Positions 1 to 9,177 of a stretch of DNA of 64,000 nucleotides are shown here, in pieces. How positions within the stretch are numbered: position 1 is the stretch's first letter; each line of letters begins with the position of its first letter. Where the stretch lies: NCBI GenBank assembly GCA_003946805.1, contig RPSH01000006.1:62001-126000 (forward strand), read 5' to 3'. This stretch comes from Bacillus sp. 2B10. Lineage in GTDB: Bacteria > Pseudomonadota > Alphaproteobacteria > Sphingomonadales > Sphingomonadaceae. The notes below the pieces were generated by a model. It was not told the DNA's origin, did no database searches, and saw nothing but the letters and a program-made list of their open reading frames with translations. Position numbers and translations under genes: made by a program.

Positions 1-291
1 GTCGACGCTGAGCTTGCCCTCACCGGTCAGCGTGTTGTCGACGGCGAACGCGACGCGCGGGGCGATCGCCTCCATCCGCTGGTCGAAATTGTCCATGTCG
101 AAATCGACGAACTCACGGGCTTCGGCGGCCTTCTTGTCCTTCAGGCTCTTGCCCGACAGGTCGGACATGACGCCCATCACGAACGGCAACTCGACCTTCT
201 GGCGCGCGCCATAGGTTTCGACTTCGTATTCGATATGCACCCTGGGCTTGCGGTTTTCCCGAATGAAACGCTGCCCGCTCTTGATCGCCAT
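1..291 (-). CDS. tssB: Type VI secretion contractile sheath small subunit TssB (C-terminus beyond window edge)
   Basis: The visible 97 residues are the N-terminal part of TssB (VipA/ImpB), which assembles with TssC into the contractile sheath of the type VI secretion system in the cytoplasm. The protein begins MAIKSGQRFIRENRKPRV and continues with a stretch containing VELPFVMGVMSDLSGKS, both characteristic of this family. The reading frame stays open to base 1, so the C-terminal part and presumably tssC lie outside the window. The gene follows tssA by 73 bp on the same strand. The identification rests on strong family-level sequence recognition; only the truncation limits certainty. Confidence 0.93.
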   Translation of the reverse strand, partial: MAIKSGQRFIRENRKPRVHIEYEVETYGARQKVELPFVMGVMSDLSGKSLKDKKAAEAREFVDFDMDNFDQRMEAIAPRVAFAVDNTLTGEGKLSVD

Positions 292-364
292 GTATCCGCA
301 TCCCTTTCGCCCGTTTAGGCCTGAACCCAAATTCCGTACCGGCAGCTCGATATCGCCCCGGTAC

Positions 365-1357
365 TTACATCAGGTCTGAATCGCCGCCCTCTTCGCTTCT
401 GGATCGTAATACGCTCAAGGCCTCGTTTCGGCTCCCTGGCGCAATGTCATCTAGGATCGAAACGAAGTCCATTGTGATCCACCCCTTGATTCGGACGAGT
501 GCTATCGGAATCGGGCTGGATGGTTCGACTCGCGCATAATATTCGACGATGGAATCGATTGCCCGCGCCACATCGTCGCGCGACGCGATCCTGCCCGGCG
601 CCGATCCCGCCGATCCTGCGGCGATCGCCGACGCATCCGCCGTGCCGTCGGCGGCGTCCTGCGACGTCGCCGGTTCTACGACGAACGGCCGCATCGCGGC
701 GACGATCGAATCGATCGTGTCATAGGTCGCGGCGAAATTGGTGCCGGTCTGCCCGACCAGTTCGGCCTGATCCGACAGCACGCGATCGCTGCGCAGGATC
801 GCGGCGCGTATCTGTTGCAACTGGTCGCGCTCCCGCGCGATGACGTCGACCGGGGTATCGGCCAGCGCCGCGCGAAACTGGCCATAGCCTTCCGCGGAAG
901 CCCCTTCGGCAGCGAAGCGTTCGAAATCCCCGCCCGAGAAACTACCGAGCCGCGGGTGGTCGATCAGCGGCACGCGCCGCAGCGGCGCCAGGAACTCGCC
1001 GATCCGCACGAGCGATTCACACGCGCCGCGGCGACCCTCGATCCCATATTCCTCCAGCGAGGGATGCGAGCTGTCCCAGAAACGCTCGAGATAACCGGCG
1101 AGCAGGTCGAACGCGTCGCCGACCACGTCGAGCCGACCGGCGCGCGCGCCGGCGCGGGCAAGATAGACCGCCAGCCACAGATCGCGGGTCCGCTCCATCT
1201 GTTCGACGATGGCGCGCACGGTCGCATCCCAGTCGACCTCGTCGGCCGGGCCGGAGAAAGCCTGCTCGATCGTCTCGCGCGACGAATCGTACGACAGGTC
1301 CGGGCCGGCCGGCGCCTCGTCCGACACCGGCTGCAACAGGGTTTCCCGGTCGATCAT
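365..1357 (-). CDS. tssA: Type VI secretion protein TssA (ImpA N-terminal domain)
   Basis: TssA caps and primes polymerisation of the sheath and inner tube at the baseplate. The 330-residue product has the ImpA N-terminal signature near its start (PVSDEAPAGPDLSYD) followed by a helical region, a low-complexity Ala/Ser hinge around residues 235-260 and a short C-terminal helical domain. The length fits the short TssA class. ATG at 1357 is preferred; a GTG two codons upstream at 1363 is equally readable because no strong ribosome binding site separates them. The gene lies 23 bp downstream of the OmpA-like gene and upstream of tssB, so the three probably form one leftward operon. Confidence 0.88.
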   Translation of the reverse strand: MIDRETLLQPVSDEAPAGPDLSYDSSRETIEQAFSGPADEVDWDATVRAIVEQMERTRDLWLAVYLARAGARAGRLDVVGDAFDLLAGYLERFWDSSHPSLEEYGIEGRRGACESLVRIGEFLAPLRRVPLIDHPRLGSFSGGDFERFAAEGASAEGYGQFRAALADTPVDVIARERDQLQQIRAAILRSDRVLSDQAELVGQTGTNFAATYDTIDSIVAAMRPFVVEPATSQDAADGTADASAIAAGSAGSAPGRIASRDDVARAIDSIVEYYARVEPSSPIPIALVRIKGWITMDFVSILDDIAPGSRNEALSVLRSRSEEGGDSDLM

Positions 1358-1380
1358 GGTCACGGCCGCTGCCGGCGCGA

Positions 1381-2091
1381 TCAGGAAATCAGCTCGGCTT
1401 CGACCCGCCGGTTCGCGGGGCTGGAGGCACTTCGTCCCGGCAGCGGTTGCGCCGAGCCGAAGCCCCGCGTCTGCAGCCGGCGCGGCTCGACACCCTGCGC
1501 GATCAGATAGTCGGCGACCCGCTGCGCCCGGCGGACGGACAGCGGCACGTTGATGCCCCGCCCGCCGCGCTCGTCGGTATGCCCCTCGATCAGGAAGCGG
1601 CTGCCGCGCAGTTCAGGCATCAGCAGCGACTGGGCAAAGACCCGTGCCGACGCCTCGCCCGCCGGGGTCAGCCGGTCGGAATTGAGTTCGAACCCGATCA
1701 TCAGGTCGGCACGGCGTCCCGTTTGCGGACCGGCTGATCCCGGATTGGCGGTCGGGGCGGCGGCGGCATAGCCGCGCGTGCCGACGCTGCGGCTGGTCCG
1801 GCCGGCGCGTTCGGCGACCGCGGCGCTGCGCGTCGCGCGGCGCTGGGTACGCGCGACCGGTGCCTGCGTCGCCGGGGCGGCGTCCGATCCCTCGCCCGGG
1901 CGGGCGAGGCGGAAACCGCGGGTATCCGGCGCGTCGCGGGTGATGCGGTCGGTGGTGGAACCGTCGCATTTGCCGGCGAAGGTGCAGAGATATCCCTCGA
2001 CGGTGGGCGTCCGTGCGGCCGGCGCCTGCCCGGCGATGGCCGGAGTCGCGATCAAGGCAGCCATGGAAACCATTGCGATGCGTAGCGTCAT
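1381..2091 (-). CDS. OmpA-family peptidoglycan-binding protein of the T6SS locus
   Basis: The 236-residue product has a Sec signal peptide (about residues 1-20, ending near ATPAIAG), a Pro/Ala/Arg-rich middle and a C-terminal OmpA-like domain (about residues 125-236) with the peptidoglycan-binding signature including IEGHTDERG and the ending SPANRRVEAELI. It probably sits in the periplasm or outer membrane and anchors to the cell wall. Its place as first gene of a tssA-tssB operon suggests a role in fixing the type VI apparatus to peptidoglycan, comparable to TagL-type accessories, although here the domain is a separate exported protein. The start at 2091 is chosen over an upstream ATG at 2142 because it opens directly on the signal peptide and has a GGAAGGGGA-type ribosome site. 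Confidence 0.78.
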   Translation of the reverse strand: MTLRIAMVSMAALIATPAIAGQAPAARTPTVEGYLCTFAGKCDGSTTDRITRDAPDTRGFRLARPGEGSDAAPATQAPVARTQRRATRSAAVAERAGRTSRSVGTRGYAAAAPTANPGSAGPQTGRRADLMIGFELNSDRLTPAGEASARVFAQSLLMPELRGSRFLIEGHTDERGGRGINVPLSVRRAQRVADYLIAQGVEPRRLQTRGFGSAQPLPGRSASSPANRRVEAELIS

Positions 2092-2175
2092 AGTCTCGTC
2101 CCCTTCCGGTTCCGATACGATTAGGCCCCCGCCCGTTGCCACATTCTAGCCGCGATTCGCGATGGATCACAATCC

Positions 2176-2191
2176 CGAAACGACCGTTTCG
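2176..2191. promoter_or_regulatory. Palindrome in the divergent T6SS promoter region
   Basis: CGAAACG-AC-CGTTTCG is a perfect 7-bp inverted repeat with a 2-bp spacer in the 202-bp interval between the divergent OmpA-like and vgrG genes. Its position would suit an operator controlling one or both transcripts. No regulator is identified and no flanking T run suggests a terminator. Confidence 0.4.
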
Positions 2192-2293
2192 TTTTCCAAG
2201 GCATTGTACGGGATCGGGACGGCCGGTAGGTTCGCGGGCGAGGACTAGGCAGTTCAGCCGCGGATCGCAGGCTGTCGCACACAGGAGTAACCG

Positions 2294-4354
2294 GTGGCGG
2301 ATGCAGGGCAACGGCTCACCCAGATGTCGATCGACGTCGGTGACGAACAGGTCGTATTGCAACGGATCGAGAGCGAGGAGCGGCTCGGCCGTCCCTTCGT
2401 GGTACAGGCGACGATCATCTCGCCGCTCGAACTCGACCTCTATCCCCATCTCGGCAAGCCTGCCGGGCTGGCGGTGCTGGAGGACGGCGAACTGCTCCGC
2501 CGCTTCCACGGGCTGGTGACCGCCGGCGAATATGTCGAGGAAAAGCCCGACGGCCATCACTACCGGCTGACGATCGAGCCATGGACCTATTATCTGGCGC
2601 AGAACCGCCAGATGGCGATCTTTCAGGACAAGACCGCGGTCGAGATCATCCAGACGGTGATCGAGGGGGCCGGGGTGCAGGACGTGGACTATACCCGCCT
2701 GTCGAAGCCGCGCGTGACCCGCGGCTATACCGTCCAGTATCGCGAGAGCGACTTCGATTTCGTGTCGCGGCTGATGGAAGAGGAAGGCATCTACTATTTC
2801 TTCCGCCACGATGCCGACCGGCACGTGATGGTGCTGTGCGAAGGGCCGGCGTCGCACCAGCCCGGCAACCCGCCGCAGTTGCGCTTCAACGCCAACGCGA
2901 TGTCGGTGTTCACCGCCAATTCGAAGAGCCGCTTCGACGCGCCGCGCGACATCCTGCAAACCTGGGTCGAGAAGGTCGCGTCGAGCGGACAGGCGCGGGT
3001 GACGGTTCGCGACTTCGATTTCGAATCGCCCGACCAGCCGCTGGCCAGCGAATCGATCGGACAGGGCGGCCATCCGCGCGACGACCGCGAGATCTTCGTC
3101 TATCCGGGCCGCTATACCCGCGAGAAGACCGGGCGCGGCGATCAGGAACAGACCGGGCGCGAACGGGGGCAGACGCTGCTGGATGCGCAGCGTGCCAACC
3201 GCCGCGTCTTCACCGGCACCAGCCAGGCATCGGGCATCACCACCGGCCAGCGGCTGGACGTCGCCGATCATCCCGCCGACCGGTTGAACGGATCGTACAT
3301 GGTGATCGCGGCGACGCATTCGATCGCCGCCGAAGCCTATCGTTCGGGCGAGCAGGAGGACGAACAACCCTATAACGTGAAGTTCGAGGCGGTGCCCGCC
3401 GACACGGTGTTCCAGTCGCCGCCGCAGACGGCGCGCCCCCGCGCGCAGGGGCTGGAGACCGCGCTCGTCACCGGCCCGACCGGCGAGACGATCTATACCG
3501 ACGAATATGGCCGGGTGAAGATCCGCTTCCCGTGGGACCGCGCCGACACGCCGGGCGAACGCTCGACCTGCTGGGTCCGGGTGTCGCAGACCGGGGGCCT
3601 GGGCAACGTGATCCTGCCGCGCGTCGGGCACGAGGTGCTGGTCGACTTCCTCGACGGCGATCCCGACCGGCCGATCGTGATGGGCCGCGTCTTCAACCGG
3701 TCGCACATGCCGGTATACGACCTGCCGGCCAACAAGACCCGCGCGGTCTGGCGCACCCTCACCTACGGCGCATCGGGTGAATATCCCGAGACGGAAGCGC
3801 TGGATAGCGGACAGACCCGTACCTCGAACGAAATCCGGTTCGAGGACAAGGGCGGACAGGAAGAGATGTTCATCCACGCCGAGCGCGACATGAACAGCCG
3901 CGTCCGCTTCGACGAATCGCGCCATGTCGGCCATAATCAGGATCGCCGCGTCGGGCTGGACCGCACGACGAACATCGGGCGCGACGATACGAACACCGTC
4001 GGTCGCGACAGCACCAATACGATCAAGGGCAAGCGCCAGACCCATGTCATCGGCACCGATTCACTGCTGGTCGATGGCGCACTGTCGATCGAGTCGAAGA
4101 CGTCGATCACCATCCGGGTGCAGAATTCGCAGATCACGATCGGGCCAAACAGCATTTCGATCCAGTCGCCGACCGTCGAGATTCAGGCGAACCAGACCGC
4201 CGTCATCAATGCGGGCGAAGCAACGGCGATCAACGGCAAGGCGACGCTGCTACTGAACGGCGGCCAGACCAACATCAATCCCGAAGGTCTGGACGGCAAC
4301 GCGTTCGGCGGGCCGGCGAACCTCGGCCCGGCGGCGGGAGCCAGCGGCGAATGA
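2294..4354 (+). CDS. vgrG: Type VI secretion spike protein VgrG (TssI)
   Basis: VgrG forms the trimeric spike that punctures target cells and carries effectors. The 686-residue product has a gp27-like region (about residues 5-370) with FDFVSRLMEEEGIYYFF, then the gp5 OB-fold junction near residue 400 (TDEYGRVKIRFPWDR) and a C-terminal repetitive beta-helix spike (about residues 520-660). The tail is Gly/Asn/Ala-rich and shows no recognisable toxin domain, so this is a non-evolved VgrG that would need separate cargo. GTG at 2294 is used as start because a GGAG ribosome site lies 7 bases upstream. The stop overlaps the start of tagH by 4 bp, implying translational coupling. Confidence 0.95.
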   Translation: MADAGQRLTQMSIDVGDEQVVLQRIESEERLGRPFVVQATIISPLELDLYPHLGKPAGLAVLEDGELLRRFHGLVTAGEYVEEKPDGHHYRLTIEPWTYYLAQNRQMAIFQDKTAVEIIQTVIEGAGVQDVDYTRLSKPRVTRGYTVQYRESDFDFVSRLMEEEGIYYFFRHDADRHVMVLCEGPASHQPGNPPQLRFNANAMSVFTANSKSRFDAPRDILQTWVEKVASSGQARVTVRDFDFESPDQPLASESIGQGGHPRDDREIFVYPGRYTREKTGRGDQEQTGRERGQTLLDAQRANRRVFTGTSQASGITTGQRLDVADHPADRLNGSYMVIAATHSIAAEAYRSGEQEDEQPYNVKFEAVPADTVFQSPPQTARPRAQGLETALVTGPTGETIYTDEYGRVKIRFPWDRADTPGERSTCWVRVSQTGGLGNVILPRVGHEVLVDFLDGDPDRPIVMGRVFNRSHMPVYDLPANKTRAVWRTLTYGASGEYPETEALDSGQTRTSNEIRFEDKGGQEEMFIHAERDMNSRVRFDESRHVGHNQDRRVGLDRTTNIGRDDTNTVGRDSTNTIKGKRQTHVIGTDSLLVDGALSIESKTSITIRVQNSQITIGPNSISIQSPTVEIQANQTAVINAGEATAINGKATLLLNGGQTNINPEGLDGNAFGGPANLGPAAGASGE

Positions 4355-5805
4355 CGTTGCGCCTGTCGATCGTCGGTGGCCCGGCGGGCGGTACGTCCGG
4401 CAGCCTCGAAGTCGACCGGCGGACGGCGACGATCGGGCGTGCCGATGGCTGCGACTGGGTGTTGCCCGACCCGACGCGGCACCTGTCGTCGCGCCATTTC
4501 GAAATCCGCTTCGACGGCAGCGACTATCGCCTGACCGATCGCAGTACCAACGGCACCTTCTTGGCTGACACCGGCCAGCGGGTAACGCCGGATCATGTGG
4601 TATGCGACGGGGACCGGTTCACCGCGGGCCCGTTCACGATCGTGGCCAATGTCGAAGCAGCGGGCGGCGGGACGACGAACTGGCGCGGCTGGAACACCGA
4701 ACCGACCGCTGCACCGGCAACGGACGATGGCTGGAACCCGGCAGCAGCGTCGGGCGCGGCAGCGTCGGGCAGCGCAAGTTCGGGCTGGGGACCGCCGCCG
4801 TCCGCGGGCCGGTCGGGAAGCAGCGGATGGCAGCCGCAGACCGGACCGTCTCTCGCCCGACCCGAAGCGCATCGCGCCGCGGCCGGATGGGATCGCGCGG
4901 CAAGCGCCGACGTGCGGCAGGACAATGCTTCGGGCTGGGCCGCTCCCGCTACCGCCGCCGCGCCGGTCGTATCGACATGGGACAGCGCGACGCCGCCACC
5001 CGATCCGGCGTCCGCGTGGTCGAGCGCCGCGCCGGATCGTCCGGCGGCGCCGTCGCCCGACGACCTGTGGGGCCGCATCGCCGAGGGAAATGTCGTCGAC
5101 TGGGCACGGGGCGGTTTCGGCCAGCCGGTCGAGCCTCCGCGCGATCCGCTGGGCCTGTCCCCGCCAGCGCCTGCGCCTGCGCCGCCGCAGGTCGCGCCCG
5201 CACCGCCGTCGCGGACCACGACCTGCGCGCCGGCACCGGCACCCTCCGACGCGTTCGTGCAGGCGCTCGGCATCGATCCTGACCGACTGGACGACGACGC
5301 GGCCGAACGCGGCGCGCTGCTGTTCCGGCGGCTGGTCGCCGGGCTGGTCGTGATGCTGGAGGCGCGGGCACGGGCCAAGGCGCAGCTGGGCGCGGAAGCG
5401 ACGGCGTTCAGCCCCGACGGACACAACCCGCTGAAGTTCGCGCGGACCCCAGACGATGCGCTGGCGATGCTGCTGGGCGCGCCGCAACCGGGTTTCATGC
5501 CGCCCGACCGCGCGGTCGAGGATGCGTTCCAAGACCTGCAATCGCACCAGATGGCGACGCTGCGCGCGATGCAGGGGGCGTTGCGCAACACGCTGGAACG
5601 CTTCGCCCCGTCCGCGATCCGGGCCCGGGCAAAGGCGGGCGGCGTGCTGGAGCGCGTGTTGCCCTCCGCGCGCGATGCCGCGCTGTGGCAGGCCTATGAA
5701 CGCGAGTTCGGCGGCGTCGCGCAGGGATCGGACGAAGCGTTCCTCGACATGTTCGCCAAGGAATTTCGCGAGGCGTATAACGGGCAGGCGCGCTCGCCAC
5801 GCTGA
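4351..5805 (+). CDS. tagH: Type VI secretion-associated FHA domain protein TagH
   Basis: The 484-residue protein combines an N-terminal FHA phosphothreonine-binding domain (about residues 5-95; key residues GR at 29-30, SSRHF at 46-50, STNGTF at 65-70) with the C-terminal helical domain typical of T6SS FHA proteins (about residues 280-475). FHA proteins of this type relay threonine phosphorylation to activate type VI assembly in the cytoplasm. The middle (about residues 100-280) is a Pro/Ala/Ser-rich disordered linker punctuated by tryptophans at 111, 114, 128, 146, 160, 180, 196, 210, 223, 240 and 251. It is coupled to vgrG by an ATGA overlap. No kinase or phosphatase partner is visible in the window. 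Confidence 0.9.
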   Translation: MTLRLSIVGGPAGGTSGSLEVDRRTATIGRADGCDWVLPDPTRHLSSRHFEIRFDGSDYRLTDRSTNGTFLADTGQRVTPDHVVCDGDRFTAGPFTIVANVEAAGGGTTNWRGWNTEPTAAPATDDGWNPAAASGAAASGSASSGWGPPPSAGRSGSSGWQPQTGPSLARPEAHRAAAGWDRAASADVRQDNASGWAAPATAAAPVVSTWDSATPPPDPASAWSSAAPDRPAAPSPDDLWGRIAEGNVVDWARGGFGQPVEPPRDPLGLSPPAPAPAPPQVAPAPPSRTTTCAPAPAPSDAFVQALGIDPDRLDDDAAERGALLFRRLVAGLVVMLEARARAKAQLGAEATAFSPDGHNPLKFARTPDDALAMLLGAPQPGFMPPDRAVEDAFQDLQSHQMATLRAMQGALRNTLERFAPSAIRARAKAGGVLERVLPSARDAALWQAYEREFGGVAQGSDEAFLDMFAKEFREAYNGQARSPR

Positions 5806-5815
5806 CGCCGCAGCG

Positions 5816-6595
5816 TCAGGGCCGTGCCGCCTCGCGCTGCCGGACCGGCGCCGCGATCGATGCGGTGCCGACCGCTTCGCCCACGATCAGGATCGCGGGG
5901 TCGCTCGCGCTGATCGCCTCGACCAGGAATGCCAGCGAGGACAGCCGGCCACGGATGATCCGTTCGTCGGGCAGCGAGGCGTTGACCACCACCAGCACCG
6001 GCGTATCGGCGTCGCGCCCGGCTGCCAGCAACTGCTGCGTCACCGTCGCCGCCGCGGTCCGCCCCATATAGATGCCGAGCGTCGCTTGCGGATCGGCCAG
6101 TGCCTGCCAGTCGAGGACGAGCGGCACGCCGGCCTGTGCGTGCGCGGTCACCAGCGTCAGCCGCCGGGCGACGCCGCGCAGCGTCAGGCTTGTGCCCGCA
6201 GCGGCGACCGCGGCACTGGCGGCAGTGATGCCGGGACAGATACGGACGGGAATGCCCGCGGCGTGGCATGCGGCGACTTCCTCCGCGGTTCTGCCGAAGA
6301 CCGCCGGGTCGCCGCCCTTCAGCCGGACGACGCGCTGGCCGGTCGCCGCCGCCGCGACGATCAGCGCGTCGATCGTCCCCTGATCGCGCGAATGGCGGCC
6401 GGACCGCTTGCCGACGCTGACCCGTTCGGCGCGCGTCGGGATCAGGTCGAGGATGCCGGGACCGACCAGCGCATCGTAGAAGACGATGTCGGCCGCTTCC
6501 ATCAGGCGCAGCGCCTTGCGGGTCAGCAGGTCGGGATCGCCGGGGCCCGCGCCGACCAGCCATACGCTGCCGGCGGGGAAATCGTCATGCGGCAT
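5816..6595 (-). CDS. cobA: Uroporphyrinogen-III C-methyltransferase (SUMT)
   Basis: SUMT transfers two methyl groups from S-adenosylmethionine to uroporphyrinogen III, giving precorrin-2 for siroheme and cobalamin. The 259-residue product has the usual length and the tetrapyrrole methylase motifs WLVGAGPGDPDLLT near the start, VVRLKGGDPAVFGR and ICPGITAAS. It lacks the CysG N-terminal dehydrogenase/chelatase, so precorrin-2 must be finished by another enzyme. The start at 6595 overlaps the end of nasA by 11 bp; a longer frame from 6688 would lie entirely over nasA. As last gene of the nitrate cluster it probably supplies siroheme to NirB. It converges on tagH with only 10 bp between them. Confidence 0.92.
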   Translation of the reverse strand: MPHDDFPAGSVWLVGAGPGDPDLLTRKALRLMEAADIVFYDALVGPGILDLIPTRAERVSVGKRSGRHSRDQGTIDALIVAAAATGQRVVRLKGGDPAVFGRTAEEVAACHAAGIPVRICPGITAASAAVAAAGTSLTLRGVARRLTLVTAHAQAGVPLVLDWQALADPQATLGIYMGRTAAATVTQQLLAAGRDADTPVLVVVNASLPDERIIRGRLSSLAFLVEAISASDPAILIVGEAVGTASIAAPVRQREAARP

Positions 6596-9173
6596 CGGTC
6601 TTCTCCTGGGCAAGCAGACGGGCCAGTGCCGGGCGGCACGACCCGCAATTCGTTCCGGCGCCGATCGCCGTACCGATCGCGGCGACATCGGTCAGGCGCT
6701 GGTCATGGATCGTCGCGACGATCGTGCGCAGCCCGATGTCGAAACAGGCGCAGACAATCGGCCCACGATCGGCCTGCGCCCCCGGCGCGCGTCCGGCGAG
6801 CACCGTCGGCGCCACCTGCGGCGCGCTCAGCTGCGCGATCAGCCAGTCGCGGGTCGGCAGTACGCCCCGTTCGGTCAGGAACAGCGCCGCGACCAACCGG
6901 CCACCGGCCAGCACCGCGACGCGACGGGTGCCGCGCGCATGGTCGACCGCCTCGATCCGCTCGCCGGGTGGCAGGCAGGCGTCGAGCCGCAACGGATCGC
7001 TGTCGCCGGCGAGTTCCCACAGGCTGCCCGACGGGACGGCGACGCGCGTCGTCCACAGGCAATCCGGACGGCGTCCGGGCTCGCCCGCGACGATCAGGAA
7101 CCCGCGCCAGCGTGTCGCCACCGCCGCGATGCTGGCGGGGGTCGCCTTGAACCCCGGCTGGCCCGAAATCGGATCGGCCAGCGGACGCGGGAGCAGGCCG
7201 GTGCGGCCGCCGCTCGACGTGCGATCGGTCCAGTGGATCGGGGTGAACAGTTCGCCCGGACGCTGTGCGTCGGTCACCTGCGCCCGGTAAAGGCTCTCGC
7301 CCTGCGGCGTCGCGACCCGCGCGAGGCCGCCGGCGACGATCCCCAGCCGCGCAGCATCGTCGGGATGCACCTCGACCAGCGGTTCCTCGCGGTGCCGGGC
7401 GAGTTTCGGCGCGAGGCCGGTGCGCGTCATGCTGTGCCACTGGTCGCGATAGCGCCCGGTGTTGAGCGTCAGCGGCCAGTCCTTCAGCGGCGCGGCGATC
7501 GGCTTCTGCACGACCGGCACCAGCCGCGCGCGGCCATCGGGCGTCGGGAAGCGGCCATCGGCGAACGGCGTACCGCCCCAGCGGAACGGGACCATCGCGT
7601 CATAATCGGCATTTCCGCCGCCGCCCCGCCCGGCGAGCGAGAACAGCCGCGCGCCATCGTTCTGATAGGTCGACAGCCTGACATGCTCGCGCCAGATATC
7701 GGCGGGTCGGTCATAGCTGAACGGGGTCTTCCACCCCATGCGACGGGCGACTTCCTTGACGATCCACCAGTCGGGTTTCGCCTCGCCGGGCAGCGGCAGG
7801 ATGCTGCGCTGGCGGCTGACCGTGCGGTCGGAATTGGTGACGGTCCCGTCCTTCTCCCCCCACGCCGCGGCGGGCAGGCGGACATGGGCGTGGGCGGAGG
7901 TATCGGTGTCCGCGATCACGTCGCTGACCACCACGAACGGACACGCCGCCAGCGCCTCGCGCACGCGCCCGGCATCGGGCATCGACACGGCCGGGTTGGT
8001 CGCCATGACCCACAGCGCCTTGATCCGCCCTTCCCCCACCGCGCGGAACAGGTCGACCGCCTTCAGCCCCGGCTTCGCCGCGATCGTCGGCGATGCCCAG
8101 AAGCGCTGCACGCGCGCCCGGTTTTCCTCGGCGAAGTCCATGTGCGCGGCCAGCGTCGAAGCGAGCCCGCCCACCTCGCGGCCGCCCATCGCGTTGGGCT
8201 GTCCGGTGATCGAGAAGGGCTGTGCGCCGGGTTTGCCGATACGGCCGGTGGCGAGGTGGACGTTGAGGATCGCGTTGACCTGATCGGTGCCGGACAGCGA
8301 CTGGTTCACGCCCTGGCTGAACATCGTCACGGTGCGCGGCGTGGCGGCGAACAGTTCGTAGAAGCGTCGCAGGTCGGCGGCGGGCACGTCGCAGGTCCGT
8401 GCGACCGACCACAGGTCGCTGCCCGCGCCGGTCCGCTCCCAGAAGTCGTCGGGCCCCGCTACGTTACGGTCAAGGAACGTGGCGTCGAGCGCGCCCGCCT
8501 CCCGACACCATGCCAGCAGCCCGTTCATCAGCGCGACATCGCTTCCGGGCCGGATCGCGAGGTGCAGGTCCGCCTCGTCGGCGGTCTCGGTGCGGCGCGG
8601 GTCGATCACGACCAGCTTCGCGCCCGCTTCGCACCGCGCGCGGATGCGTTGATAGACGATCGGGTGGCACCACGCGGTGTTGCTGCCGACCAGTACGATC
8701 AGGTCGGCGGCGTCGAGGTCGTCATAGCTGGCGGGCACGACATCCTCGCCGAACGCGCGCATATGTCCGGCCACCGCGCTCGACATGCACAGTCGCGAAT
8801 TGGTGTCGATGTTGGCGCTGCCGATGAAGCCCTTCATCAGCTTGTTGGCGACGTAGTAATCCTCGGTCAGCAACTGGCCGGAGACGTAGAAGGCGACGCT
8901 GTTCGGTCCGTGACGGGCGATCGTCTCGCGAAACCGCCGCGCGACGAGGTCGAGCGCCTTGTCCCACGACGCGCGGCGCTTGCCGATCATCGGGTGGAGC
9001 AGGCGTCCTTCGAGGCCGACCGTCTCGCCGAGATATGTGCCCTTCGAACATAACCGTCCCCGATTGGCGGGGTGGTCGGGGTCGCCCTCGATCCGGACGC
9101 TGCGCTCGCCGGTGGCCGTGGCGAGGATGCCACAGCCGACGCCGCAATAGGCGCAAGTGGTCCTTATAGTCAT
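6585..9173 (-). CDS. nasA: Assimilatory nitrate reductase, molybdopterin catalytic subunit with C-terminal [2Fe-2S] domain
   Basis: NasA reduces nitrate to nitrite in the cytoplasm. The 862-residue protein opens with the [4Fe-4S] motif C-x2-C-x3-C (CAYCGVGC) and a fourth cysteine in RGRLCSKG, followed by molybdopterin oxidoreductase and MGD-binding regions including RYRDQWHSMTRTG. The last 60 residues form a BFD-like [2Fe-2S] domain (CACFDIG ... NCGSCRP), the arrangement of NasA enzymes that accept electrons without a separate small subunit. ATG at 9173 places the iron-sulfur motif at residue 7, as is normal. It is separated from nirD by 139 bp containing an inverted repeat pair, and overlaps cobA downstream. 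Confidence 0.95.
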   Translation of the reverse strand: MTIRTTCAYCGVGCGILATATGERSVRIEGDPDHPANRGRLCSKGTYLGETVGLEGRLLHPMIGKRRASWDKALDLVARRFRETIARHGPNSVAFYVSGQLLTEDYYVANKLMKGFIGSANIDTNSRLCMSSAVAGHMRAFGEDVVPASYDDLDAADLIVLVGSNTAWCHPIVYQRIRARCEAGAKLVVIDPRRTETADEADLHLAIRPGSDVALMNGLLAWCREAGALDATFLDRNVAGPDDFWERTGAGSDLWSVARTCDVPAADLRRFYELFAATPRTVTMFSQGVNQSLSGTDQVNAILNVHLATGRIGKPGAQPFSITGQPNAMGGREVGGLASTLAAHMDFAEENRARVQRFWASPTIAAKPGLKAVDLFRAVGEGRIKALWVMATNPAVSMPDAGRVREALAACPFVVVSDVIADTDTSAHAHVRLPAAAWGEKDGTVTNSDRTVSRQRSILPLPGEAKPDWWIVKEVARRMGWKTPFSYDRPADIWREHVRLSTYQNDGARLFSLAGRGGGGNADYDAMVPFRWGGTPFADGRFPTPDGRARLVPVVQKPIAAPLKDWPLTLNTGRYRDQWHSMTRTGLAPKLARHREEPLVEVHPDDAARLGIVAGGLARVATPQGESLYRAQVTDAQRPGELFTPIHWTDRTSSGGRTGLLPRPLADPISGQPGFKATPASIAAVATRWRGFLIVAGEPGRRPDCLWTTRVAVPSGSLWELAGDSDPLRLDACLPPGERIEAVDHARGTRRVAVLAGGRLVAALFLTERGVLPTRDWLIAQLSAPQVAPTVLAGRAPGAQADRGPIVCACFDIGLRTIVATIHDQRLTDVAAIGTAIGAGTNCGSCRPALARLLAQEKTDAA

Positions 9174-9177
9174 GCAT

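Noticed and set aside
1613..4045. Minus-strand open frame of 810 codons
   Set aside because: It is antisense to vgrG and overlaps the OmpA-like gene in another frame; both of those have clear family motifs.
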